Of a DNA stretch of 64,000 nucleotides, positions 8,307 through 17,663 are shown piece after piece. A program made the position numbers and the translations under genes. The stretch lies in the NCBI GenBank assembly GCA_006247105.1, contig CM016928.1, positions 806,001 to 870,000 on the forward strand, given 5' to 3'. The notes under the pieces were generated by a model. The model was given only the letters and a program-made list of their open reading frames with translations. It ran no database searches and was not told the origin of the DNA. The first letter of the stretch is position 1; each line of letters begins with the position of its first letter. This DNA comes from Giardia muris (Eukaryota > Fornicata > Diplomonadida > Hexamitidae).

Positions 8307-9894
8307 TGGGCTTCCCTATAAGAGCCAAATCGACCTTTTCCTCCTCACCAACGTGTACATCCTCTGGATCGAGCCACGACTCGAGCGAGTCGAGTCTTGC
8401 GTCCACCAGTCCGATCATATGTTCGAGATCGTTGTAGATGGCGGTGATAGGGCCATCCTTGGCACGATGATACATTGGCTCAGCAAACCCGTAAATCTCC
8501 TCCAGCATACCAAGTAGAAGCTTGTGTGGCGGGATCAGGACCTTGGAAGTCTCTTGCAACCGCGAGAGGACGCTCTTAGGTATCTTCTCCTTGTCAGAGG
8601 CACGCTCTGGTGGAGGAGAAAGGCCCTCAAGCTTCTCGAGAAGGTAATCGTTACATACCTTCAAGGGCTCCTGCATCTTGATGATCATCCAGTACGAGGC
8701 GGAGGTATCGACGCGGACCCAGGTCCGAAGCATGGACAATACGAACTTCTCGATACTAAAGGAACTGAAAGGGGAATGCTTCAAGACAGTATCAACGTGT
8801 CTGACAAGAGAGTTACGAGAAGCGGCCTCCCGAAGCGACTGATCCCGCATCACTGACACGTACGCGTGTTTGAGAAGGAGGATAGGGAAGGTATCCGGGT
8901 ACATCGGTAAGATAAATGCTTGTTCGTTGTATGAGAGCGTCAACCGTTCTTGGTACTCCCGGTACTGGGCAAGAAGTGTCTCAGCCGGAGAAGTGCTATT
9001 CAAAACGGCCTTCCGTCGCTCGGGTGACCGTAACTCATTGGTGACATGGGAAATGTTCTCAGAGAGGAGTTGAAGCTTCGAAGAAAGAGAGTCTGGAGTC
9101 GTCGATGCCAAGTCAATAGAATCCCAGAAGGAGCAGTTGCGTGCTGCACAATGGCCACCAACTGTCAAGTACGAAGTGCATGTTCCACCTAGAATGCAGA
9201 GAGGAAGGATAAAGAAGAGACCAACCTCGTCCGAAATGGCATCAGCCTGAGGTAGAGGTAGGATAGGCTTGAATTCCATGGAGGGTGAGCCAAAGGGTAA
9301 GCGGTACATGGGTGGGACCAAAGGGGGGTGGATCGTCCCCTTGTTCTCAACCAAACGAAGGGTTAAGGCGGTTCCTTGGATGAGGGTGTTTCTGGAGGTC
9401 AAGTCGAACATCCAATCAAGCGGTGGGACGTCAGAACTATTATAACAATACCCAAGGATTTGCACTCCATGATTCTCTAGTCCTGGAAGAATGTCCATAT
9501 ACCCCGTGTAGGGGAGGAGCATGGATGCATCCATGAAGGACACCTCGACCCGTATGAAGACACACTTCACAAACGCTTGTGAAGAATCCGTAAAGAAGTC
9601 AATATAAACCTTTGACATATCGACAACATCAGTGACCGTGAGGCGCTCCTTCAGGTTATGAAAGAGCCCATCACCCTCCCTCTGTAAGGCTAGCAAGGCG
9701 CACTTTGCGAAAAGGGCGTCGAGAGGCTCCTTTGAAGAGCGCCCACATAGTAGCTTGTGCGCGGGCCAATCCGCCTCTTGGCAAGCCCTCCCACAGTAAC
9801 TCACATCCTTGCAACGCGAGCAACGGCCTCGAGTACGTAGAGAGGCGAGACACTGGTTGCAGCAGCCTGGAGACCTAGATATGCCTACTCTCAT
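8296..9894 (-). CDS. MYND zinc finger protein, 532 aa
   Basis: Residues about 11-50 form a MYND zinc finger, with Cys pairs in 'CCNQCLAS', 'CSRCKDVSYCGRAC' and the terminal 'WPAHKLLC'. MYND fingers bind proline-rich peptides. The remaining ~480 residues hold no SET domain (so it is not a SMYD methyltransferase), ankyrin or TPR pattern that I can see; they look globular with mixed helices and strands, followed by a charged C-terminal part. The start ATG at 9894 follows a T/A run. No function beyond protein binding can be given. Confidence 0.82.
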   Translation of the reverse strand: MRVGISRSPGCCNQCLASLRTRGRCSRCKDVSYCGRACQEADWPAHKLLCGRSSKEPLDALFAKCALLALQREGDGLFHNLKERLTVTDVVDMSKVYIDFFTDSSQAFVKCVFIRVEVSFMDASMLLPYTGYMDILPGLENHGVQILGYCYNSSDVPPLDWMFDLTSRNTLIQGTALTLRLVENKGTIHPPLVPPMYRLPFGSPSMEFKPILPLPQADAISDEVGLFFILPLCILGGTCTSYLTVGGHCAARNCSFWDSIDLASTTPDSLSSKLQLLSENISHVTNELRSPERRKAVLNSTSPAETLLAQYREYQERLTLSYNEQAFILPMYPDTFPILLLKHAYVSVMRDQSLREAASRNSLVRHVDTVLKHSPFSSFSIEKFVLSMLRTWVRVDTSASYWMIIKMQEPLKVCNDYLLEKLEGLSPPPERASDKEKIPKSVLSRLQETSKVLIPPHKLLLGMLEEIYGFAEPMYHRAKDGPITAIYNDLEHMIGLVDARLDSLESWLDPEDVHVGEEEKVDLALIGKPTNR

Positions 9895-10571
9895 ATTTTT
9901 GCGGGAGGGGTTGATAAGGACTATGAAGGCCTCACATATGGGTGATAGGGTATTGGGAATTAGAACTGAGTCAGGTTCCCAGCTCAGTATCAGCTTTGTC
10001 GTTTGTCTTTGAGCCTAATACTTGCTGGTGTTCTCGTATGTGTTCAATTAGGAGTGGAATCATATGTCAAAGATACCTCCCGCTTGTTAAAGGAGGTACC
10101 CCTTAGATCTATTTCGAACAGAGTATGGATTCACTCAATCACGTGTGAACTTATCCATCAGCGATCTTGAGGCGTCCGGATGTTGGCTGAGTGCCTTCTT
10201 CCCTCCAAGACCTTATTCTCCTTAGTACCAGAGAATTGGGTGAGTATGATTCAACATTGGCAGCAGAGGTGCATACCATCTCGTCCCCGCTTCTCAAACG
10301 AACATTTGACAGTATCCTGGCAAGCCCCTCCTCCTCAATATCACGAACCTCTTGAATTTGATACTTCTCTTATTGATACAGTTGCATCTTCTCACCAAGA
10401 CTATCTAAGAGATCCACCTAGAAGACAATGATGATAAGAAAGACAAGAAAGACGTACAGACATAGAAACACGGTGCTGATACCCCCTTCCTCAGGGGGGC
10501 TCCTATTATCTTGATGACCACTCGAAACACTGGGCGTCAATGCTGGTCAACGCCCTCGGTCTTAAAAAGTA
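9895..10571. other. 677-base spacer between MYND and tryptophanase-like genes
   Basis: This is one of the longest spacers in the window and is more A/T-rich than the flanking genes. It contains one plausible small reading frame (10180-10431) and a C/T-rich stretch with the short palindrome-like 'ccccttcctcagggggg' near 10483-10499. I see no tRNA-like cloverleaf, no ankyrin remnant and no repeat. It contains the start regions of the two divergent genes on either side. Confidence 0.5.
10180..10431 (+). CDS. possible small protein, 83 aa
   Basis: An ATG-started frame of 83 codons sits alone in the spacer. The product contains 'PENWVSMIQHWQQRC' and a Pro/Tyr/Asp-rich C-terminal half. Codon use is A/T-ending, unlike highly expressed neighbours but similar to weakly expressed genes elsewhere in the window. 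No family is recognised and there is no signal peptide or membrane segment. It could equally be a chance frame in non-coding DNA. Confidence 0.35.
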   Translation: MLAECLLPSKTLFSLVPENWVSMIQHWQQRCIPSRPRFSNEHLTVSWQAPPPQYHEPLEFDTSLIDTVASSHQDYLRDPPRRQ

Positions 10572-12365
10572 ATGCCCTCGAAGGCGATGACTCAGGACGA
10601 GCAGATTGCATATTTGCTCTCGTTCTATGACGAGTTCGAGCGCTGGCTCGGGGAGAAGCGCGCGCGCCTCGAGGCCCTCAGTCCCGTTGACTTGGCCCTC
10701 GCGAAGTGTGCCTTCTCATCCTTCAGACCGTTCATCAACCACGTCGTCAAGATGAAGACCCCCCCTGGGAGCACTCCAAGAGAGACCTTCGAGAGGCGTG
10801 CGCGGAAGGCTGTCGAGGTTGGCCTCAACGCGTTTTATATGCCAGCGGACTTCCTTGAAGTCGATTTCCTTTCCGATTCCGGGAGTAGTGCGATGACCAC
10901 AAGTCAGTGGGCGGCCCTCGTCGATGGCGACGAGTCCTATGGCTCGAACGAGGGGTGGATGCTTTTCAATGAGGCCATCGCTGAGACGTTCGGTCCTCGT
11001 TTCGGTAGCGTCTTCCTTGGCCTCAACAAGGACTCCAAACTCAATGAGCAATACAAGCATCGCAAGAATTTCAACTACCTCACGAATCAAGGCCGTGGCG
11101 CAGAGAATTGCCTCTTTCCGGCGCTAGCACAGTGCTTGATCAAGCGTGACACCGAGCACATCAAGGGGAAGGATAACATCACTTACTTGATCCTTTGCTC
11201 GAATAACTTCTTCGATACCACGTCTGGACACATCCTCAACATCCAGAACCGTGAGATCTTCGACTTAAATGGTGAGAGACATCATGTCACTTTTGATCTC
11301 CGTAACTTCCCGAACGGGAAGGTCCGCACTGGGACGTACTCCGCAACTGACAAATACCTCGGAAATGGTAACTTTGAAGCTTTGACGGCGACGATCGAGG
11401 ATGCCGCAAAAGAGACGAATGGGGTCGCCTATCGCCGAGTTGGTGTCGTCTTCACAGTCGTCACCAATAACTCTGGAGGATCACAGCCCGTCTCGATGGA
11501 TCACATTAAGAGTGTCGCCAATCTCTGTAAGAAGCACGGGATCCCATACTTCCTGGATGCCTGTCGTTTTGCCGAGAACGCGTACATGATCAAACAGCTC
11601 GAGAAGGACGCGCCATTGGGACGGAAGTCGATTCCCGAGATCGTCCACGAGATGTTCGAGTGTGTCGATGGCTTCACAATCTCCCTTAAGAAGGATGGTA
11701 TCGCGAATTGCGGTGGTGCGATCTGCTTTGCACCGACGTCGACGGCGCTTGCCCCTCTGGTGGATCAGCCGAAGTTCTGCATGCTTCAGACGATATATGA
11801 CAGCATCGTACTCCAGGTCGGGCATATTACATATGGCTCCCTTACCGGGAGAGACATCAAGGCAATTTGCCAAGGACTCAAGACTGTCGTCCGAGAAGAG
11901 TATCTGCAAGGTCGGGTCTCTCAGGTGCATGAGTTTGCTAGCGTTCTCCGCGGGCTTGGCGTACCTATTCTCGAGCCTACCGGGACGAGCGCCATCTACA
12001 TCGACATGGACAAGTTCATGGACGATACGGACCAGCAGAAAAAGAAGCGTGGGAGCTTTTACGGGAACTCGTTTGTCGGACTTTGTCTTTGCGCCGGGAT
12101 CAGGACGTGCGAGCTTGGGGCGAGCGCCTTTTCAAGCCCGCACGGGAATGCGCCATACAAGACCCCTGAGGACGTCAGCGGAAACTTTGTGCGTCTTGCC
12201 ATCCCACGGCAATTATACTCGGACGCGGACCTGTATCGCGCGGCGTTGTGGATCGCCTTCCTTTATGAGAGCCGCGCCAAGATCAAGCCGGTCCAAGACC
12301 GCGAGGGGCTCCGTAGCCTTTCACTCCACCACTTCAAGATGATGTTCGATTATACGAATAAATAA
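10572..12365 (+). CDS. tryptophanase / tyrosine phenol-lyase family enzyme (beta-eliminating lyase)
   Basis: A 597-residue PLP enzyme. Family motifs: 'DFLSDSGSSAMTTSQWAALVDGDESY', 'NQGRGAEN', 'FFDTTSGH', 'NNSGGSQPVSM', 'FLDACRFAENAYMIK', 'SIPEIVHEMF' and the PLP-lysine motif 'SLKKDG', K374 being the expected Schiff-base Lys. Overall it resembles tyrosine phenol-lyase, but two positions that separate the enzymes look tryptophanase-like: Leu in 'GIRTCELGASA' where TPL has its phenol-binding Arg, and 'LHHF' near the C-terminus, with His where TPL has Phe. The predicted reaction is L-tryptophan to indole, pyruvate and ammonia. It is about 130 residues longer than bacterial enzymes, from an N-terminal extension and internal insertions. 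Tryptophanases in anaerobic protists are usually explained by transfer from bacteria. Its stop shares a base with the next start codon. Confidence 0.9.
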   Translation: MPSKAMTQDEQIAYLLSFYDEFERWLGEKRARLEALSPVDLALAKCAFSSFRPFINHVVKMKTPPGSTPRETFERRARKAVEVGLNAFYMPADFLEVDFLSDSGSSAMTTSQWAALVDGDESYGSNEGWMLFNEAIAETFGPRFGSVFLGLNKDSKLNEQYKHRKNFNYLTNQGRGAENCLFPALAQCLIKRDTEHIKGKDNITYLILCSNNFFDTTSGHILNIQNREIFDLNGERHHVTFDLRNFPNGKVRTGTYSATDKYLGNGNFEALTATIEDAAKETNGVAYRRVGVVFTVVTNNSGGSQPVSMDHIKSVANLCKKHGIPYFLDACRFAENAYMIKQLEKDAPLGRKSIPEIVHEMFECVDGFTISLKKDGIANCGGAICFAPTSTALAPLVDQPKFCMLQTIYDSIVLQVGHITYGSLTGRDIKAICQGLKTVVREEYLQGRVSQVHEFASVLRGLGVPILEPTGTSAIYIDMDKFMDDTDQQKKKRGSFYGNSFVGLCLCAGIRTCELGASAFSSPHGNAPYKTPEDVSGNFVRLAIPRQLYSDADLYRAALWIAFLYESRAKIKPVQDREGLRSLSLHHFKMMFDYTNK

Positions 12366-13384
12366 TGGATGTGGCTGCGCTCGATGTCGTTCACCAGCTT
12401 CTGATCAAGGGCTTCGATGGCCTGTGGACACTCGTCATCGTCGAGTATGATGGGATGGTGTGTTCTGTTGATGTCTCCATTAACTCTGTTGAGTCTAAGC
12501 CTGCCATTGGGGGGTTTCATCCATTATACAATGCCAACGGTGGGGTTGCCGCCATAGCGGGGGGAGCGCATGGGGGCATACAATACCTCGTCCTTTGGAC
12601 ATTCGAGCGGGTCCTATGCGTTTTATCACGTACAAAGGATTCGGCGCCATCAACTCGTATGGTGTCCATAGGGCCCATCCATGACATCTCCGCCCTTCAT
12701 TTCGACTCCCAGACTGGGTTATGCCATGCTGGTACGCATGAGGGACAAGTCCTGGTTATCGATTGTGCCGTCGGCGATGTTCAGTCCGTCCCTGGGCTTC
12801 CTGGGCTTCCAATTTGTCAAATACTTGTCAAGGATGGTGCCACTTATACGATTAATACGGGCGGGGCTCTTCGAAAAGACGGTGAAACGCTTCAGAAGGA
12901 TTTGGTCAATGCCTTTGCCTCTAGTGACAAGTACCTCGTCTATGGGGCGTTCCATTTACACTTCTGCTGCAAGGGCGCCCATGGAACCCTCCTTCTCGAA
13001 AGCTCCATCACAACGATCATCCATCTTGACTTGAATACTTGTCCCGAAGAAACTCAGAAGCACCTAAGTTACACCTTCTCGGAACATAGAGATCTCTATC
13101 ACCGGCATCACGAGTTCTTCGTCTTGGGGCTTGGGAATGGTCAACTTTGGCTCGTCCAACTGTGTGAGACAACTAACGCCAAGAACTTATGCCTGGCGAA
13201 ATACCCTCTCCTTCCTGAACGGTCAGAGAGGCCTATCAAGCAGCTTATTCAGGCCGGAGACGTTCTCCTTGTGTTACAAGGAGTCTGTGATATCGGTCTC
13301 GTCTCAATAGGATCCCCTCCGGCAGCTCCTCCTACCTTCCAGATCGCTAGCTCCTACTCCCAGGAATCAGTATCCTCAACTTGA
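12365..13384 (+). CDS. hypothetical protein, probable beta-propeller, 339 aa
   Basis: The ATG at 12365 overlaps the stop of the lyase gene by one base (TAATG). The sequence is a series of short hydrophobic strands with turns such as 'LHFDSQTGLCHAGTHEGQVLVID' and 'FVLGLGNGQLWLVQL', suggesting WD40-like blades with degenerate repeats. No signal peptide or membrane segment is present. It converges with the MPS1 kinase gene, with a nine-base overlap of the 3' ends. Adjacency to the lyase does not imply shared function in a eukaryote, although the unusually tight junction is notable. Confidence 0.75.
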   Translation: MDVAALDVVHQLLIKGFDGLWTLVIVEYDGMVCSVDVSINSVESKPAIGGFHPLYNANGGVAAIAGGAHGGIQYLVLWTFERVLCVLSRTKDSAPSTRMVSIGPIHDISALHFDSQTGLCHAGTHEGQVLVIDCAVGDVQSVPGLPGLPICQILVKDGATYTINTGGALRKDGETLQKDLVNAFASSDKYLVYGAFHLHFCCKGAHGTLLLESSITTIIHLDLNTCPEETQKHLSYTFSEHRDLYHRHHEFFVLGLGNGQLWLVQLCETTNAKNLCLAKYPLLPERSERPIKQLIQAGDVLLVLQGVCDIGLVSIGSPPAAPPTFQIASSYSQESVSST

Positions 13385-15067
13385 TGCCGGCTTGGAGGAT
13401 AGCCGCTGCCCAGTCATGAACGGATGCTCAAGAATCCCCTTGGTAGATATCCGTTGCGTGTCATCGCACTGCAAACATTGCTCAATAAGGTCTCGAAGCT
13501 CTGGAGAGCTTCTGAGCTTGGTGAAGTCTATGGAGATATTCTTCGAGGAGAACATCCCGATAAGGGTGATGAGGCCGTTGGGGCTGCTTAGGATCTTATC
13601 GAAAGGGGTGAAGCCGGTCGCCATTTCATAGAGAATGATGCCGATGCTCCAGACATCGGCCGCCCTATGTAGCTTCGCCTGTGATCCTGCATACCTGACG
13701 ACCTCGGGGGCCATGTATTTCGGGGTCCCCATGATGGTCTCCGCGGCCGCCATCGTGGTGTTCGCCTCCATTCGCTTGGAGATCCCGAAGTCGATGAGCT
13801 TCAGACGTCCCTCGTGGAACATGAAGTTCTGCGGCTTAAGGTCGCAATGGATGAAGTTTGCCTCATGCATCCCCTTGACGGCGACGATCATGTCGTAGAG
13901 TAACGTCCCGATCTGGTGCTCGGACATCAGGAGCTGTGGGTTATCGAGTGAGGGCGGGGGATCATATCTTTTGGTACACTGTTGCATCAGGTGTCTTAGG
14001 TCTCCGTCCCCCAACTCCATAACGATGATCGCCATTCCGCCATCCTGCCGTTGGACAATCTTATGTTCAATTATATCGAGGCAGATGTTCCGTCCCTTCA
14101 GGCTTTCCATGACTTGCACCTCTTGACGAACCGCCTCAACGGTGCATGTCTTTAGGCTAGCCGAGGCCGGGTTAGTCCCCTGAAGCTTGACCAGCTTGAT
14201 CGCGTAGAACTTCCCGTCCAGGGAGATAGCCTGGTTAACCACCGCGAAGCCTCCGGAGCCGACCTGCTTGAGGGTTATATAAGTGTTGCTACTCAGAGAG
14301 ATGAACTTGGTGTTCAGACTGAAGAAGAGCCGAATTAGGTTGGCCCGGTTCTTGTCCACTAACTCCGTAGCATTGGTATATTCTCTTACCTTATCGCCAA
14401 CATAGGCCGGGATCCCAGATGTGGTGGTCGGCTTCGGCTGCTGGTTCGGCTTCGTCTGTGCCACCCCTATGGTGGTTGACGCCGGTTGAGGTACTGGCTG
14501 TCTTATACTAGGGGTTTCAGCACTGAAGTTAATAGTGCTTTGGTCCTCCCCAATTACCTCAAGAGGACGTGCCGGGATGAAGGGGGTCTTCTGTGGCGGT
14601 TGGTATTGAAATTGTTGATGACTCAATGGCCTTGCCATGCTTGTCAAACTCAACCCAGTCGTGAGTTGAATATTCGCCGTCGGAGTCCGAGCCGGAAGGG
14701 CTGCGGGGGCGCCAGGGGTGCGAGCCGGAGGCTCTTCGGGGATCGAAGTCGTGACCTTCTTTGGTGGAGGCTCTAACTCCGTAGTCTTTGAAGACTCTCG
14801 ATGTGATGGCTGCAGAGTATTGGCCCGTGGAAGGGGCGGCCGCTCAAGCGTTTGTGTCGGCCCCTCGCCCTGACCCTGGAAGGGGTTCACGAGAGGGGCC
14901 CAGGTGAAGCTCGTAGTCCCGACTTGGTCCGGGAGCGACGCGGTGGAGGGCTCAAGCTCGGTGAAGTCGTCCTCCGTATCAGGAATCGTCGCCTCGGCGA
15001 CCCGCGCCGGTAGCCGGGCGATCCGTGCGAGTACTGAGACTGTGTTCCGTGCGCCATTCAAGGTCAT
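13376..15067 (-). CDS. MPS1: MPS1/TTK-type dual-specificity protein kinase
   Basis: The ATG at 15067 gives 563 residues. The first ~250 are low complexity, rich in Pro, Thr and Ser. The C-terminal kinase domain is complete: 'VGSGGFAVV' glycine loop, Lys in 'YAIKLVKL', catalytic 'HCDLKPQNF' and 'LIDFGISKRM', then 'GTPKYMAPE'. The HCD form of HRD and 'LKLIDFGI' are typical of MPS1/TTK. In other eukaryotes MPS1 drives the spindle assembly checkpoint and basal body duplication. The family's very C-terminal tail is absent. The gene starts only 14 bases from the divergent S41 protease-like gene. Confidence 0.88.
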   Translation of the reverse strand: MTLNGARNTVSVLARIARLPARVAEATIPDTEDDFTELEPSTASLPDQVGTTSFTWAPLVNPFQGQGEGPTQTLERPPLPRANTLQPSHRESSKTTELEPPPKKVTTSIPEEPPARTPGAPAALPARTPTANIQLTTGLSLTSMARPLSHQQFQYQPPQKTPFIPARPLEVIGEDQSTINFSAETPSIRQPVPQPASTTIGVAQTKPNQQPKPTTTSGIPAYVGDKVREYTNATELVDKNRANLIRLFFSLNTKFISLSSNTYITLKQVGSGGFAVVNQAISLDGKFYAIKLVKLQGTNPASASLKTCTVEAVRQEVQVMESLKGRNICLDIIEHKIVQRQDGGMAIIVMELGDGDLRHLMQQCTKRYDPPPSLDNPQLLMSEHQIGTLLYDMIVAVKGMHEANFIHCDLKPQNFMFHEGRLKLIDFGISKRMEANTTMAAAETIMGTPKYMAPEVVRYAGSQAKLHRAADVWSIGIILYEMATGFTPFDKILSSPNGLITLIGMFSSKNISIDFTKLRSSPELRDLIEQCLQCDDTQRISTKGILEHPFMTGQRLSSKPASS

Positions 15068-15081
15068 GTGCAAAAAAAACA
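15068..15081. promoter_or_regulatory. 14-base divergent promoter spacer
   Basis: Fourteen bases lie between the MPS1 and S41-like start codons, with a core of eight consecutive A ('gtgcaaaaaaaaca'). Both 5' untranslated regions and both initiators must fit here or extend into the opposite coding region. Confidence 0.55.
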
Positions 15082-17646
15082 ATGCTTCTCCTCGGCCTCG
15101 GTCTCGCGGCCGCGCTCGTGCTCGCGGGGGATTGCCGAATGCTCTATGCCCGGACGCTCTACCCTATCGCCTCCGCCCGCGGCTGCCTCGAGGCGCCCCT
15201 CCTGACCGAGGAGGTGTTCTATGGGACCCAGGACACTCTTACCACTGTGCTTCCAATGTATGTCTTTCTCGACGTCTGTAAGAGGCCGCCAGACCCGTAT
15301 TCAGGCCTCGCCGCGGACCCGGAGACGCGGATTAGCGGCGTCTTCGCGGAGTACGCCTCACGAATTAATAACGCGAGTGCTTGGGAGTTCCATGAGGCTC
15401 TGGCTAGCATCTTCCGGGACCTGAAGGACGCGCACACGCTCTATGTCAAGCCCTCTTTCTTCGGGCACTTTCGTCTTGCATTCCCCTATTCATTTGAAGT
15501 CAAGGGTGGCGACGTCTACCTCGCGGGACTCTCTCCCGACTACGCCTTTATCACAGAGTCGTATATCGAGCGGTACGGAGAGGACCTGACACAGCGCTTC
15601 GGACAGCGCCTAGTCGCGATCAATGACACGGACCCCCTTGAGTACCTTACCGCCTGGGCGAAGAGATACGTCTATGCGACAAAATCGACGCATGGGCAGC
15701 TTAACTCCCTTCTGGCCGGAGACTTCATGGTGCGCTCCCTAAAAGTCTTCGGCTTGCCTGACCCTGCGGATGAGAACGTCGTCTTGGAGCTCGCGAATGG
15801 CGAGACTCTGGTAATCCGGTTCAGCATCTACTCGGACCGGGAGTTCAACTCGGAGGAGGAGGCTATTCGCCTATATATGAGCAATGTTATCGATCCTTCA
15901 GAGTTCACGGAGATCCACCCATTCAAGGAAGCCCAGGCGCCCCTCAAAGACCATCGCCCAACCCTTCGTTTCTTCACTGAGGAGTTGGACCGTTCGGCCA
16001 TCGGTTCCTCCAAGTACAAGCTCGGTCGCGCGCTAAGCGAGCACTTCCAGCCTTCCCACGAGTATGCCGATCATGTCCGGAGCGCTCGGAGCGGAGCGAA
16101 CTATAGGTACGTGATTGGAGACGACTCCTTCAGCCTTTATCGTTATACAACGCCCCAGACTCAGGTGCAGGATGACGTGGTCTACGTTCTCGCCGTCTAC
16201 TCATTCATGCCTGATGACATGGTCGGGACGATGAACAATATGGTGGACGCGCTTGAGCATCTTCGAGAGGTCGGGGTGACGCGGCTTATCATCTCGCTCA
16301 ACGGCAATGGGGGCGGCTGGGTCACCCTGGGGCATCTTCTGGCCCGCGCCCTCTTTCCGACGAGTTATCCCATCTATGGCGCATACAATGTTCGCGTCAA
16401 TCGACTACTAGATACGCTCGTCAACGCCAAGTCCATCTACACCTGGATGCACCGTGTCGACCCCTGGACCGGCGCCAACTTGACGTACGGTACGGCAAGT
16501 GATAGCACTGCCTGGTACTACGAGGACCGCGAGACGTATGATTACATCGACGACGTCGTCTATGGGAGCGCGCGAAAGGTTCGCTTCACGCGGCGCTTCT
16601 CCTTCGATGACGACTTGGAGGATGACATTTCCGAGGGCCTTGAACGCATGTATAAGTTCCCGGGCCTGGATCTGTCGCCAGACCGCGTGGCGATAGTCAC
16701 AGATGGTAATTGTGGCTCCACGTGCGCGTCTTTTGCCAAGCATCTCATCGAGGATCACCGCTGCATGGCCATTGGTCTGGGTGGAAGCACGGAGGTGGAT
16801 GACCCTTACGACGTCGCATCATTCTCGGGAGGCACCGTGGACGATACGACCCGTCTTCAGGTCGCTATTCTCCCCTTACTCTGGCAGGAGGATGTCGCGT
16901 CTCACCTTGACAACGTTGCCCTGCTCAAGAAGGTCTTCATGCCGACTGACGCCTACTTCCGCTACTCGTTCCACCAACTCTTCAGCTGGAACATGCGCAC
17001 GCACCCGGTCGGGTCGTATGCGCCACTCGAATACGTCCCCACTCCCGTTCACAAGGTCCTTCCGATCTATCCCATCGCGTACAACTGGCAAGGGCTTGAC
17101 GGGATTGATACCTTCATGGATGCGGTCTACGAGGAGATGCTTCTTGTTGCCCACGCCGGTCAGGAGGGGAACTGCTTGCCTGGGTTCCAGGATGTTAGGC
17201 ACTTTGAGGATGGCGTTGCGGGAGCCGATTGTCCTCTCAAGGGGAATGAGAATGGTCGTGGGATTTATGACTGCAATGGGACTTGTGCATTCTACGACTG
17301 TGCAGAGGGCTATTACATCGAGCCACGGACACTAATACCGCCAGCCTTCAGGACTTGCGAGCCTCGTGTCGACTCGCACGCTTGGGACATGTACGTGCCT
17401 CCACCCTTCGACCACTCGTTACATTTCGCACATATCCTTCTTCTACTCCTCACCCTCGCGACGGTCGTGACCTTTGTGTACGTCGTCCTTTCGGTGAGGA
17501 AACCGGAACTGATGGCCAAGTTCCATGGCCGTGTTAAGGAATTCTTCGGCAAGTGTTGCCGGAAGCAACGGTATGAGGCCGAGCCTAGTGAGGGCGAGCC
17601 ATTGGTTCCAGGAGAGGTTCCGAATTCCGTATCTGCAACGGAATAA
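15082..17646 (+). CDS. type I membrane protein with S41 peptidase-like domain
   Basis: The ATG at 15082 gives 854 residues; it begins with a clear signal peptide (Leu/Ala-rich, residues 1-16). A large extracytoplasmic region follows. The S41 (tail-specific protease/CPAF-like) core is seen in 'RLIISLNGNGGGWVTLGHLLARALF' and in 'VAIVTDGNCGSTCASFAKHLI', where Ser546 fits the catalytic Ser of eukaryotic members. A Cys-rich stretch (about 695-775) and a single membrane span near 800-825 ('ILLLLLTLATVVTFVYVVL') precede a short charged tail. Such proteins occur in protists and fungi and are poorly characterised. It should sit on the cell surface or in the endomembrane system. Activity depends on the rest of the catalytic set, which I cannot assign. 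Confidence 0.85.
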   Translation: MLLLGLGLAAALVLAGDCRMLYARTLYPIASARGCLEAPLLTEEVFYGTQDTLTTVLPMYVFLDVCKRPPDPYSGLAADPETRISGVFAEYASRINNASAWEFHEALASIFRDLKDAHTLYVKPSFFGHFRLAFPYSFEVKGGDVYLAGLSPDYAFITESYIERYGEDLTQRFGQRLVAINDTDPLEYLTAWAKRYVYATKSTHGQLNSLLAGDFMVRSLKVFGLPDPADENVVLELANGETLVIRFSIYSDREFNSEEEAIRLYMSNVIDPSEFTEIHPFKEAQAPLKDHRPTLRFFTEELDRSAIGSSKYKLGRALSEHFQPSHEYADHVRSARSGANYRYVIGDDSFSLYRYTTPQTQVQDDVVYVLAVYSFMPDDMVGTMNNMVDALEHLREVGVTRLIISLNGNGGGWVTLGHLLARALFPTSYPIYGAYNVRVNRLLDTLVNAKSIYTWMHRVDPWTGANLTYGTASDSTAWYYEDRETYDYIDDVVYGSARKVRFTRRFSFDDDLEDDISEGLERMYKFPGLDLSPDRVAIVTDGNCGSTCASFAKHLIEDHRCMAIGLGGSTEVDDPYDVASFSGGTVDDTTRLQVAILPLLWQEDVASHLDNVALLKKVFMPTDAYFRYSFHQLFSWNMRTHPVGSYAPLEYVPTPVHKVLPIYPIAYNWQGLDGIDTFMDAVYEEMLLVAHAGQEGNCLPGFQDVRHFEDGVAGADCPLKGNENGRGIYDCNGTCAFYDCAEGYYIEPRTLIPPAFRTCEPRVDSHAWDMYVPPPFDHSLHFAHILLLLLTLATVVTFVYVVLSVRKPELMAKFHGRVKEFFGKCCRKQRYEAEPSEGEPLVPGEVPNSVSATE

Positions 17647-17651
17647 GTAAA
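17646..17651 (+). terminator. AGTAAA poly(A)-type signal
   Basis: AGTAAA begins on the last base of the S41-like gene's TAA stop, and the next gene's ATG is only 12 bases further. The upstream transcript must end inside or beyond the start of the following gene. Confidence 0.6.
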
Positions 17652-17663
17652 GATTTCGGTGCT

